A stretch of 64,000 nt of DNA. It comes from Cycas panzhihuaensis. Taxonomy: Eukaryota; Cycadophyta. Within the stretch, counting starts at the first letter, position 1. Every line of letters begins with the position of its first letter. This document shows, one piece after another, positions 22,501 to 33,472 of the stretch. The notes under the pieces are model-generated. The model saw nothing but the letters and a program-made list of their open reading frames with translations. It was not told where the DNA came from and did no database searches. The position numbers were made by a program, and so were the translations under genes. The DNA lies in NCBI GenBank assembly GCA_023213395.1, contig CM041465.1:117559741-117623740 (forward strand), given 5' to 3'.

Positions 22501-22738
22501 AAACCCCACACCCCTGTCCCTAACTCCTTTGATACTCCCGTTGATGATTCTCTCCCCGATGAGTCTATCCTGACGATCCGGGAGTTAAATCCCATCCACT
22601 CACCGACAATGAGTGGTGCGGTGACATAGTGCGGTATCTCACACAATACCGCCCCGACACTAGTAACAAAGTTAAATCTCGCATCCGGACTTCTGCTCGG
22701 CAATACCTCCTCGTGGACGAGGTATTGTACAAGAGGTC
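22500..22738 (+). pseudogene. Orphan pol fragment (RNase H-integrase link)
   Basis: The text NSFDTPVDDSLPDESIL and the following DVLYKRS-type passage (DEVLYKRS in frame near 22710-22738) duplicate 30480-30696 closely. It ends in AGGTC at 22734-22738 followed at once by an LTR, exactly as at 30692-30697. So the same host-site sequence and LTR start occur twice. It is a leftover of a duplication or an assembly join, not a functional gene. Confidence 0.88.
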
Positions 22739-25236
22739 TGTTTCCCGGCTTCCGGGAATGGATACGGAATCACCGACTCAGGTAAGTGCAGGTATGTCTC
22801 TAGCATTATCATCACTTTTATGTCTTGATTATGCCTTACATATTTGCATGCGTATGACTTTGTGGGCGGCACGGTCGTCGTCCACACCTATGTTTAGCCT
22901 ATGACTATAGCGGGGCACACTCTTAGCGAGTGTGGCACCACAGTGGCCGTATTACTTCCCGCATCGCCCTCCTCTCTCCACGGATCCACCGGGTTTGCGC
23001 CACCCCACCGTGTGATGTCTCATCGTCGCTTGGTTAGCTTGCCACCTCATTTGGGGGCCTATTTACGCTCCGTGGGCCGTTTCTTGGCTTGTTTGCTCCG
23101 GGTGGGTGTTTTAGTTGTCCTTTAGCCTTTTTGCTTTGCCCCACTGGACGGTTGGTGGGCCCCATTTGTCTCTGGTGCATCTGTAGTAATCTTGGCAGTC
23201 TGGCCGATCTTGCTGACTGCCGAATTTCGTGATCATTGGATATTCTGATCTTAGCTAAAGTTTCAGTGATCTGTCTCTCATTTGTTTTAAAATCCGGTGC
23301 AATTTCGCATTTATTGCGGCGCCCACGTCAGTTCGCCTTTCTCTCCCGTAGTGCCTATTCGCGTACTTTAGGGTTTTGCTTTAGTACTTAAACATCTTTT
23401 GGCTCTTTTTGGAGCTCTTTTGGCTCACTTTTGGATTTACTCTCAAGAGGAACACTCTCTGCTCTGCTCTCTTCTCATTTGTTCTGCAACAAGCGGACTG
23501 CACTCTTCATCTGGCCTTGACTCTCCTTTGGCTTGGTGAGACATTCTCTCGGCCCTCAGCCTTGGATAGGGCTCCTTTGAAGCGGTTTCACTGTTTTCTA
23601 CCAGGCGATCCACGAGCTCCCAATTTGCAGTGTTTCCGTTCCACCTCCATGAGGGCCCACAGCTGCTCTATTCAGATCTGTACATTTTTTCCGGCCCTTC
23701 TTGCCTTTTGGCCGGGCAAATCCCTTGCCTCCCTTTCCGTACTCTTCACTTTGTATTTGTTTTGGTGATATCTACACTTGACTTATTTGTTTTCATTTGT
23801 TGCTTGAGAGTTGGTTTCCTCCCTCTTGAGGGCTATTGTACCACTCTCCCTCCTTCTTACTGCGTTCTTTGTCCAAAGGCGGCGTTGAGGGTTGCATAGG
23901 CTTTGGACAGAGCCGGGTGGATTCGCACCACCTTCCACGCTCCCCAAGCGGCTCAAAGCCCTCAAAGCCTCCCTCTCGCCCGTGCTACTCTTGGCTTGCA
24001 AACAAGGGTTGAAGGCTCCCCTTGGTTGCCCAAACCCGGTATTGTCACAAGTTGCGTCACTGATTTGGGACCCTTTATTCGTGTTTGGGTGCCATCCATA
24101 GGCCCCAACCGGGTTCTTGCTCCACCTTTGCTCCCGGTTACGGTTTGCTCCCGTAGCATCCGGTTCCCGTGGGTGTCTTTGGGTCTTTCTTGCCCCTCCT
24201 TGCAGTAGTTTTCCGGCCTTGAGTCTTGACTTTCTCCTCATTGCCCGTGGCTCTTGGGAGAGGTTTGGGCACCATTTGGGCGGTAGGCCACTCGAGGCTT
24301 ACTGTTGTTTCCTTTCATTTGGACCGTTCTTCTTTGGTATTTTCCTTATTGGACTAACAACGATGCATGTACATTTAGACTCTCGTTTATGTTGTTAGAC
24401 ATATATTGCTAGATCTTTGTGTTGCATATAGGTGTCTCCCCTCGGAGGGAGGAGACCTTTGTTGCTACTGGTACTCGGGGCCGGAGAACGTTGCGTTGCC
24501 CCTTCCACCGGTGGCGCCCCTTGCATGTGTCATATTTTATGCTATCTCATTTGCTAGTTAGCATTTCTTTCCTTCCTTGATTATCGCATTTATTTTTCCG
24601 GGAAGGTAAGGAAGCCCCTTTTCGCTCGCCACATTTCACATCCCAGATGCGCGTGAGTGGTTGGGTGCTCCTCAGGAAGGCTCGCCATCTCTCACGCCTT
24701 GGCCCGGTGCACGCTTTGTCCCCTTCGCACCTTGCTTTTTACCTTTTATTCTTTTCCTAGTAATTAGAACATCGAAAGATTAAAAGGAAAATTACCTTTG
24801 TATTGGTTTTACGATTTGTTTGCCTTGTTGCATGTACTCTTGTTATTCGTAGGAAAGGTTGTAGGAGTCTTTTCTCTCTTACCCTTCCTCCTCTTCCTAC
24901 CTAGCCTTGGCTCTTGCTTCCCGCATCGCTCGTATACCGGTTAGATTGCGTAGGATTGCTCTTGGCCTATCCTTGTTAGGTTCTTTCTCTCTCCCTTACG
25001 GCCACCCAAGGGTGGGAGGGCCTACTCCCGAGTCAACCGGGTTCGTCCTACATATCTTAGCCCTTCGCTCAAGGTGGTGAAGGGTCACCCGAGAGTAGCC
25101 ATACTCCATTGCGGATCCGAACTCGCTCGTGCAGGCGCTCTGCGTGGTAGTTGCTTGCCTTGTAGGTTCCACTTCCTACCGGTTTCGTCACCATCTCTCC
25201 CGCGCTGTCGGTCGGTTATCCATGTGGTAGCGACCA
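22739..25236 (+). repeat. Full LTR (C1, second copy from left)
   Basis: This 2.5-kb repeat starts TGTTTCCCGG and ends near GCGACCA, immediately before a primer-binding site at 25237. Nearly all of it is identical to the LTRs at 30697, 38932 and 43971 apart from small indels. It acts as the 5' LTR of the gag-pol that follows. Confidence 0.9.
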
Positions 25237-25254
25237 TGGCGACCATCTTGGGGC
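25237..25254 (+). other. Primer-binding site of C1
   Basis: TGGCGACCATCTTGGGGC begins just after the LTR and starts with TGG, the complement of a tRNA CCA end. The same sequence follows the C2 5' LTR (33220-33236), and a diverged form stands in O (48637-48654). I cannot name the tRNA from memory with confidence. Confidence 0.8.
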
Positions 25255-25493
25255 GCCCGGTGAGGAGCTAGTCTCGCTCTCTTCGGTTGGTTTCGCTACT
25301 CTGCGTGATCCTTTCTATACTGTCTTGACCTCCACGTTGGGCGACCCCCAGCAGCGTGTTATCATTCCTTCTCTTTTCACGACATCGTCGATCGACCTTA
25401 CATCTTGCGTTTCTCTCGTCGTTTGCGCGGTCTACCCCTTTGTTAGAAGACCCCGAGTATAGCCTTCTTGCCTCGTCGGATCCCGATTCGACT

Positions 25494-27700
25494 ATGGAAG
25501 GTACTCTTGGGATTGGACCTATCCCGCTTGATTGGAAACCCAAGCTCTTCCTTACATCATTAGGAGTCCACCCAAGAGGTGGCGACTCCTTTACTACCGT
25601 CGATCAACACCTTTCTTGTGCTCCCCATCCTTCTACCCACGTAGAGGATCCGCTCCTCTGAGGATTACCACGCGATGGCGATTTTTATGAGGAACCTTGG
25701 ATGGACATGCCTTGTTCGAGGTCCCGCTCACCTCTTATGGGTATGTGGGGCCTCCCCCTGGTGTCGTGCTTGAGGGTCTTGGACGGATCTTGGCCGTGCG
25801 GCATGCTCTCAACCACGTCCGAATGGCTTGAGGGTGTCTGCGCGAGAGCCTCTTCCTCCTCTGCTCTTCCCCTCACGCTTCATCCTCGTCGCCTTTCTGT
25901 GACAACAAACCCTTTCGTGCCTACAGCGTCGCCCCATTCGTTTCTGCGGTGGGGCACGCGTGGCACCTTTCTTCTCTTATCAAGGCCCTAATGCATTAGG
26001 GCCTTCTCACGGTGTCTGTCCCTCGGTGGGGTTAGCATACCCATTCCGATCCAACTAATGTCAGTCTCCCAATCGGCACATCTTTGCTCTAGTAGGCCTA
26101 GTCGCCGCTAGCCTTCGTACTTGATCGGTGGGATTCGTTCCCACGCATCCTCCAACCAGTAGCGTTGGTGCTTCTTTCTCGTTCCCCGGTATACTTCTCA
26201 ACCTTGGGGGCGGGGTAGGGAAGCCGTCTTCTGTTTATGGGGTGGATCGCTACACCCATACGGAATGGCCCCACCTACGGGTGGCCGTATGGGCGAGAAC
26301 CGATTCGCATCCCTCTTGTCGCCATCTAATGCGGTTCCATCAGTTGTGCCTTGCGAATCAGACTCCTTCAAGGCGCCCTTTTCCACGCCTCTTGTCGCCA
26401 GGGTGGTTCCTCAGGAGGATGGGTGTCCCACCCCATCCGCTCCTTGCGCGCCACCTACTTGGCGTTCGTTGATCCTACAGTTCGGGCAAGGCGCGCCCTT
26501 CGTGGACTTTAGGTCAACCCCTCTCTCGGTTGAGGCGTTGCGAACCAACTTGCGCCTCATCCTCCTGAAGTTCTAGATTCGATGGGACTTCGTCATGAGA
26601 CCGTGAGCATGTCCGTAGTTTCTCATGGCATGCATCGATTCTTGGGCTTACGACCATATTTTGATGAAACTCTTTCCTCGATCCTTGCGGTGGCGCCCTT
26701 AAATGGTTTTATCGTCTCCACCTTTTCGATCTATTCATTCCAAAGAATCGGTGGGCGAGTTCATCAATTATTTTGATGTAGCTCGCCCATTCGAGGCGGG
26801 ATGAAATCCCTTCTCTCGCTCAAACAAGGTCACGATGAGATGAATCGTGACTTTGTGCGGCGATTCCACGATCGCTTCACTCCACCAAGGCGACTTTGCG
26901 GGAGGTGAGCGGGACTGTTTGTCAATGCGCCGTCCGAAGTCCACGTGGAAGTCCTCAAGATGGGGCGACCACGTGTGATTCGCATGATCGCCAAGTGCTT
27001 GGCGTTGGAGGCTATTGAGATCAAGCCGGTCTCGAGAAACCTCTTAAGCCCTCCTGGCAGTGAGGCACCACCCCCTACCAAAGACACTAAATCTTCTCGG
27101 TAGGCGGTCTTCCTCTCATCCTCCGAGAGGACCTTAGATCCCCTCACCTCAATTCGCTCGTTCGGCGTCACGATGAAGGAGCTCAAGCTTCAAGGTCCTT
27201 CGTCTCCTACTCGAACAAACAAGTCCAACAAACTACCCAAGCTCCTCTTCCCGGGGAATGGGAGCGCCCGATCCTCCCAGCGAGAAGGTCAGGCCCTCGC
27301 TTGAGAAGTGGTGTTCCATTCATGGGGATTGCTTCCATGACGATTCACGTTGTAGGGCCCGACATCCAAAGGATGCCCCTCGTGATTCCTCTCCCAAGCG
27401 GGCCTCAAGGCCTAATCTGAACCAACTTTGTTCACAAGGATCCGTTCCTAAACATGGGGAACGTGATCGCATAACCCCAAACCAAGAACAACGTAGCAGG
27501 AAGATCACACGATCCCAGCCCTTCCGCGACAAGGGAAGGCGCGAACTCTTCTTCCTCTTCTCGTTCTCTGGCCGTAGTACTCCGTCGCCTTCACGACCGG
27601 AATAGGGGAAGAAGGTGATTCGGTTGCTTGAAGCAACTCGACTTTCGCCCTTACGCGATCTCAAGCTGCTAAGGAAGCGGCGGGAGGCTGGGTTCTTAGT
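25494..27700 (+). pseudogene. gag: Gag of C1
   Basis: The likely start is ATG 25494, in the context DSTMEG that is shared with C2 (33473) and O (48408, - strand). The capsid-like part is seen near 26720-27060 in pieces: FSIYSFQRIG, GMKSLLSLKQGHDEMNRDFVRRFHD, then FVNAPSEVHVEVLKMG and CLALEAIEI, which align with the - strand frame 46695-47042 of O. A CX2HX4HX4C zinc knuckle (WCSIHGDCFHDDSRC) lies at about 27309-27353, followed by a basic, serine-rich tail. Several short frameshifts break the text, most at CNG or CCGG-like places. Gag would build the particle and bind the RNA. Confidence 0.8.
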
Positions 27701-27739
27701 TCCTTAGTCCTTAGGAAACCTTTCCTCAAAATCCCTCTT

Positions 27740-28375
27740 TCCCCAAGGCTATTCACATGCTGGGTCGTTACGACTTTCGAAGGGCACTTACTCAACCCAC
27801 TGGGAACGGTAAACCCGTCCCCGTCGTGGATGAGCTCCATACGGTCATTGCGGGGAATGTCTCGATGGACGTTCGAGGAGTTGTCACGAGCAATGGGCCC
27901 TCCTCACGGAAGCTTTAGGATCGGGAGATGTGCACATCACGCTTTGGGCGTCGCCCAGTGGCGGACCCACTATTTCCTTCGATCCTAAGGATCTTCCTCC
28001 CGCCGGTGAGCAGGGAGCGTCGGTGGAACTTCCCATTCACCATCACGATCGTCGCTGATTGTACCCTCAGAAGAGCTGTTGCCGACAGCGGCTCTTACAT
28101 CGATACCATGCCCTTGCGTGTTATGCAGAGCTTGGTATCTCATATGGAACGTTCCTGGCGATGCCAGGTATGGCGGTGGCGAAGACCCCTCTCGGATGCG
28201 TCGCGATTCGCTCACCCTTGGGGCAAACCGTTCTTCTTGATGTTGTAGTCCTCGGCGTTGGCGTGGATTACAACCTCCTACAGGTCGCCCATGGCTCGAC
28301 CAAATGGGGCCGTGTGTTCGACCCTTTGGGGCGACTTAAATTCGTCCATGACGGACGAATGAGAGTGGTTCCGTG
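27740..28375 (+). pseudogene. Aspartic protease region of C1
   Basis: A run of matching text (GRYDFRRALTQP-like passage near 27765, HALGVAQW-like passage near 27940) leads to VADSGSYIDTMPLRVMQ at about 28080-28125. This gives the catalytic D-S-G motif, here intact, in contrast with the DNG of O and R. The frame shifts near 28050 and 28130. The segment ends with the GVDYNLLQVAHGSTKWG strand near 28260-28310. Confidence 0.8.
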
Positions 28376-29300
28376 AGCGTCCTTTGCCAAACAAACTCGT
28401 TATGCCAATTCGGCAAACCAAGGTTCACCCACTCACACCTCGGCTTGTTCAATTGGTATACCCAATCTGTCGGAAGAAGATCCCACATCTTCCTTCCTAG
28501 TCTCGCGTTTGCCCCTATTGGCGTCGGGAGTTATGGGTACCTTGCTTCGTTCGTGATGATGAATCGCTTAGCGGAGCGAGGTTATCTCCACCCATTTCTT
28601 TCCTTGGCATGATAGGCCGTACCTGTCTCGCTCTAGACCCTCGTTTGGAACCTCTCTCGTTGGTGAGACTAGCCCCTCGTGCGTATCACACACCATCACT
28701 CGTCTTGACACTTGGCCCGTCGGTTCTTCTTTTCATTACCCTCGCGGTGATGGTTTTGAGGAATTGCCTTCGCTCCTCTCGAGGAGCCTCTTTCTGGTTT
28801 TCCTTGGTTCCATGAAGGAGTTGGCGATCAATGATCACCGGTCCCGTTGCTCCTTTCCTTCTAGCGCTTCTTCTACTCGAAATAGGGTCATCCATGGGTG
28901 GACTATTTCGAGGATGATGAAGCCCTATTTGAGCACCTAGCGGGCCTTGCACCTAATCGCCTTGGTCACCGGCTCGGTCACCGGAAGATCCTTGCGGTCG
29001 GATCCACGCTCGCTGATCCGCTCCCTTCTCCTATTCCTCCTCCTCCGTTGATCTTGCCCTCTTCACTTTGAAGAGGGCAATGCCATGTGCATGGGGAATT
29101 CAAGGCGTAGTCTTGGCCCGAGCAAGGTCATTAGGGTTGGGCGGAATGCTCTCTGATGAGATTAGGGAATATTCCCTTGTTCCGTGAATTTCGAGACATT
29201 TTCGCATGGGATTATCTTGACATGAAGGAATCGACCCTCGATTGTCACCCATAACCTCACCACCCTTCTGGCGCCTGTCACATGCGCCCGGAGCGGCGTC
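28376..29300 (+). pseudogene. Protease-reverse transcriptase linker of C1
   Basis: The passage includes FAPIGVGSYGYL (28500-28560) and an acidic segment, matched by C2 at 36330-37280 and by O at 16598-17400. Frames are interrupted by short indels. No enzymatic motif is seen. Confidence 0.7.
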
Positions 29301-29319
29301 CTCTTCACCCAAGCTCTGC

Positions 29320-29960
29320 CGTCAAGATGGAGGTTGAAAAGCTTCGGATCTTTGGGCTTGTTACTTCTATTGATTACCTAAGTGGGTCTCTAATATTGTT
29401 CCCATTGCCAAAAGAGCAGGCAATCGCATATCGTCGATTTCGCGACATCAACAACGCTTGTCCTAAGGACAATTTCCGCTACCCTTCTTAGATCAAATCA
29501 TCGATCGCCTTGCCGGATTCAGTGATGTCCTTAATGGGACTTCTCGTTACAACCAAATCGATTTCCCAGGCCGCCATAAGGCGGCCTTCACTACTCCTGG
29601 GTACCTTAGCCTCAAGGCGATGCCCTTTGGCCTTAAAATGCGGTGATACATATCAAAGAGCCATGCACTTCATCTTCCACGATCTCATCAGCGACACGTT
29701 GGAGGTCTTCATGGACGATATGATGGGTCTTTCTCGTGAGCCCATCACCCTCCGAATTGCGTGCCATCTTCTCACGATGCCAGCGAGTATCACGTCGATC
29801 TTAATCCGCTCAAATGTGTGTTTGCTCACGTCGGGTAAACTCCTTGGGTTCCTTGTATCAAACAAGGAATTCGGATCGACCACGACAAAGTCGAGGCGAT
29901 CCTCGACATCGCCTCCACAGAACTCAGCGGCGGATCAAGTCGTTTCTAGGTAGGCTCGGT
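29320..29960 (+). pseudogene. Reverse transcriptase of C1
   Basis: MEVEKLRIFGLVTSIDY (29326), FRDINNACPKDNF (29440-29480), FPGRHKAAFTTPGYLS in a shifted frame (29570-29610), MPFGLKNAG-like text (29620-29640), YQRAMHFIFHDLISDTLEVF and FMDD at 29708-29719 are present in the right order. The active site is complete here, unlike in O. At least three frame changes occur in 640 bases. This is the only copy among the young elements that has the domain, since C2 lacks it. Confidence 0.88.
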
Positions 29961-30330
29961 TTCCTTGGCGCTTCTGGTGACTTGTTGAATGCTAAACCCC
30001 TTACGAACTGTTGAAGAAGGGCTCCTTTTGCACGGTCGACAAGACCCAAAAGGCCTTGAAGGACTCAAGGAAGCCACGGCTTGGCTCCTCGTTGGCGCCT
30101 CCCAGGTTCGATGGGCCCTTCATTTTGTATACCTCGGGGGTGGAGTCCTTGGCGCTATGCTCGCTCGGAGGATGACTCGAGGCTGAGAGAGCTATATACT
30201 TCATCGATCGTACCCTTGTGGTGCCGAATTTAACTATTCCTATGAGAAGGAATGTCTCTCCTTGGTCTCTGTGACCAAGAAGTTTAGGCATTACTTGCTC
30301 GGCAATACTCAAGGTGATCATTCAATCAGA
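29960..30330 (+). pseudogene. Ty3/gypsy RNase H of C1
   Basis: The text after reverse transcriptase, GRLGFLGASGDLLNAKPL (29945-30000), then an AL-KEATAWLLV stretch, then the YFIDRTLV and KKFRHYLLG-like passages near 30190-30300 in shifting frames, matches the RNase H of O at 15400-15750. The acidic residues cannot be read with certainty across the frame breaks. Confidence 0.75.
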
Positions 30331-30696
30331 TCCTTGAGATACTTACTAACTCGTTCGGACTTGGCCGGGTAGGGGTCGTTGGGCTATCCTACTCCAGAAT
30401 TTGATCTCCTTATCGTTAGCAGGAAATCAAAGAAGGGCATGATAGTGGTAGAGCAACTTGAGACACCCACATCCCTAACTCCTTTGATACTCCGTTGATG
30501 ATTCTCTCCCAGATGAGTCTATCACGGCGATCAGGAGTTAAATCCCCATCCACTCACCGACAATGATGGTGAGTGCGGTGACATAGTGCGGTATCTCACC
30601 AATGACAATCCGCCCGACACTAGTAACAAGTTAAATCTCGCATCCAGGACTTACGCTCGTGATACCTCCTCGTGGACGGGTATTGTACAAGAGGTC
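30331..30696 (+). pseudogene. RNase H-integrase link and integrase start of C1
   Basis: Contains the VSRKSKKGMIVVEQL phrase (30415-30460), the DDSL-DESI passage and the LVDG-VLYKRS passage that ends in AGGTC (30692-30696). The C2 LTR begins at 30697. The reading resumes after C2 at 41451 with FDGILL. Confidence 0.85.
30692..30696. repeat. Left target duplication AGGTC of C2
   Basis: AGGTC stands directly before the TGTTCCGG start of C2 and again at 41451-41455 directly after its 3' LTR. The same AGGTC also precedes the LTR at 22739. Confidence 0.92.
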
Positions 30697-33217
30697 TGTT
30701 CCGGCTTAGGGAATGGATCTGAATCAGGCTCGGGTAAGTGCGGTATGTCTCTAGCATTATCATCACTTTTATGTCTTGATTATGCCTTACATATTTGCAT
30801 GCGTATGACTTTGTGGGCGGCACGGTCGTCGTCCACACCTATGTTTAGCCTATGGCGACTATAGCGGGGCACACTCTTAGCGAGTGTGGCACCACAGCCG
30901 TGACAAATATTACTTCCGCATCGCCTCCTCTCTCACGGATCCATAGGGTTTGCGCCACCCCACCGTGTGATGTCTCATCGTCGCTTGGTTAGCTTGCCAC
31001 CTCATTTGGGGCCTATTTACGCTCCGTGGGCCGTTTCTTGGCTTGTTTGCTCCGGGTGGGTGTTTTAGTTGTCCTTTAGCCTTTTCGGTAGTTTGCCCCG
31101 GCTGGACGGTTGGTGGGCCCCATTTGTGTCTCTGGTGCATCTGGCCGTAATCTTGGCATCTGCCCGCGATCTTGTGATCTGCCGGAATTTTCGTGATCTG
31201 CTGGAATATTCATGATCTGCTAAAGTTTCCGTGATCTGTTGTCTCTGTTTGTTTTTAAAATCCATGGTAGCAATTCGCATTTATTGAAGCGCCCGCGTGG
31301 TTCGCCTTTTCTCCCTCGGTAGTGCCCTATTCGCGTACTTTAGGGTTTTGCTTTAGTACTTAAACATCTTTTGGCTCTTTTTGGAGCTCTTTTGGCTCAC
31401 TTTTGGATTTACTCTCAAGAGGAACACTCTCACCTTTCTGCTCTCTTACTGCATTTCTTTGCAACAAGCGGACTGCACTCTTCATCTGGCCCGGCTCTCC
31501 TTTGGCTTGGTGAGACATTCTCTCGGCCCCTCAAGCCTTGGAGGGCTCCTTTGAAGCGGTTTCGGTATTTTCTACCAGGCGATCCACGAGTTCCCGTTTG
31601 CGGTGTTTCCGTTCCACCTCCATAGCGGGGCCCTGGCTGCTCTATTCAGTCTGTTTGTGTGTTCCGGCCCTTCTTGTGCCTTTTGGGTGGGGCAAATCCC
31701 TTGCCTCCCTTTCAGTACTCTTCACTTTGTATTTGTTTTGGTGATATCTACGCTTGACTTATTTGTTTTCATTTGTTGCTTGAGAGTTGGTTTCCTCCCT
31801 CTTGAGGGCATTGTACCACTCTCCCTCACTTCTTACTGCGTTTCTTTGTCCAAAGGCGATGGCGTTGAGGGTTGCATAGGCTTTGGGCAGGGACTGGGTG
31901 GATTCGCACCACCTTCCACGCTCCCAAGCGGCTCAAAGCCCTCAAAGCCTCCCTCTCGCCCGTGCTACTCTTGGCTTACAAACAAGGGTTGAAGGCTCCT
32001 TGGTTGCCCAAACCCGGTATTTGTCACAAGTTGCGGTGATTTGGGAACCCTTTATTCAGTTTGGGTGCCATCCATAGGCCCCAAGTGGGTTCTTCTCCAC
32101 CTTTGCTCCCGGTTGCGGTTTGCTCCCGTAGCATCCGGTTCCCGTGGGTGTCTTTGGGTCTTTCTTGCCCCTCCTTGCGGTAGTTTTCCGGCCTTGAGTC
32201 TTGACTTTCTCCTCATGCCCGTGGCTCTTGGGGAGAGGTTTGGGCACCATTTGCGGGCGGTAGGCCACTCAGGCTTACCTTGTTGTTTCCTTTCATTTGG
32301 ACCGTTCTTCTTTGGTATTTTCCTTATTGGACTAACAACGATGCATGTACATTTAGACTCTCGTTTATGTTGTTAGACATATATTGCTAGATCTTTGTGT
32401 TGCATATAGGTGTCTCCCCTCGGCGGGGAGGAGACCTTTGTTGCTCTGGTACTCGGGCCTTGGAGAGCGTTGCCGGTGCCCCCTTCCACCGTGGCGTCCC
32501 TTGCATGTGTCATATTTTATGCTATCTCATTTGCTAGTTAGCGTTTCTTTCCTTCCTTGATTATCGCATTTACTTTTCACGGGAAGGTAAGGAAGCCCCT
32601 TTTAAGCTTCGCTACATTTCACATCCGATGCAGCTGGAGTGGTTGGGTGCTCCTCTGAAGGCTCGCCATCTCTCACGCCTTGGCCCGGTGCCGCTCAGTT
32701 CCTCTTCGCTACCCCTCGTCTTTTTCCTTCTTTTATTCTTTTCCTAGTAATTAGAACATGAAAGATTAAAAGGAAAATTGCCTTTGTATTAGTTTGCACT
32801 TTGTTTGCCTTGTTGCATGTACTTTTGTTATTCGCAGGCCAGGTTGTAGGAGTCTTCTTCTCTCTGACCCTGCCTCCCTCTTCCTTAGCAGGCTCTTGCT
32901 TCACGCATGTTTCGTATGCAGGTTAGATTGCATAGGATTGTTCTTGGCCTATCCTTGTTAGGTTCTTTCTCTCTCCCTTGGCCACCCAAGGGTGGGAGGG
33001 CCTACTCCCAGTCAACCCGGGTTCGTCCTCGTATCTTCGCCCTTCGCTCAAGGTGGTGAAGGGTCACCCGATAGTAGCCATACTCCATTGCGGATCCAGA
33101 ACTCGCGCTCCGTGCAGGCGCTCTGCGTGGTAGTTGCTTGCCTTGTAGGTTCCACTTCCTACCGTTTCGTCACCATCTCTCCCCGCCTTTATCGGTCGGT
33201 TATCCGTAGCGGCGTCC
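30697..33217 (+). repeat. 5' LTR of C2
   Basis: 2.5 kb, starting TGTTCCGGC and ending near GGCGTCC, followed by the primer-binding site. Matches 38932-41450 throughout apart from short indels at CNG-rich points. Confidence 0.92.
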
Positions 33218-33219
33218 TT

Positions 33220-33236
33220 TGGCGACCATCTTGGGG
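33220..33236 (+). other. Primer-binding site of C2
   Basis: TGGCGACCATCTTGGGG directly after the LTR, identical over 17 bases to the C1 site at 25237. Confidence 0.8.
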
Positions 33237-33472
33237 TTGCCCGGTAAGGAGCTAGTCTCGCTCTCTTGGTTGGTTTCGCTACTCTGTGTGATCCTTTCTA
33301 TACATCTTGACCTCCACGTTGGGCCCCAGCAGCGTGTTATCTTAGTTCCTTCTCTTTTCACGACATCGTCGGTCGACCTTGCATCTTGTTGTTTCTCTCG
33401 TCGTTTGCGCGGTCTACCCCTTTGTTAGAAGACCGAGTATAGCCTTCTTGCCTCGTCGGACCCGATTCGACT

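Noticed and set aside
21962-22573. A 203-codon open frame on the + strand.
   Set aside because: It crosses the LTR-pol joint at about 22500, is low in complexity and is not open in the other four LTR copies.
25237-25254. Naming the primer tRNA from the primer-binding site.
   Set aside because: I cannot match the 18 bases to a specific plant tRNA with certainty; a search against a tRNA set is needed.
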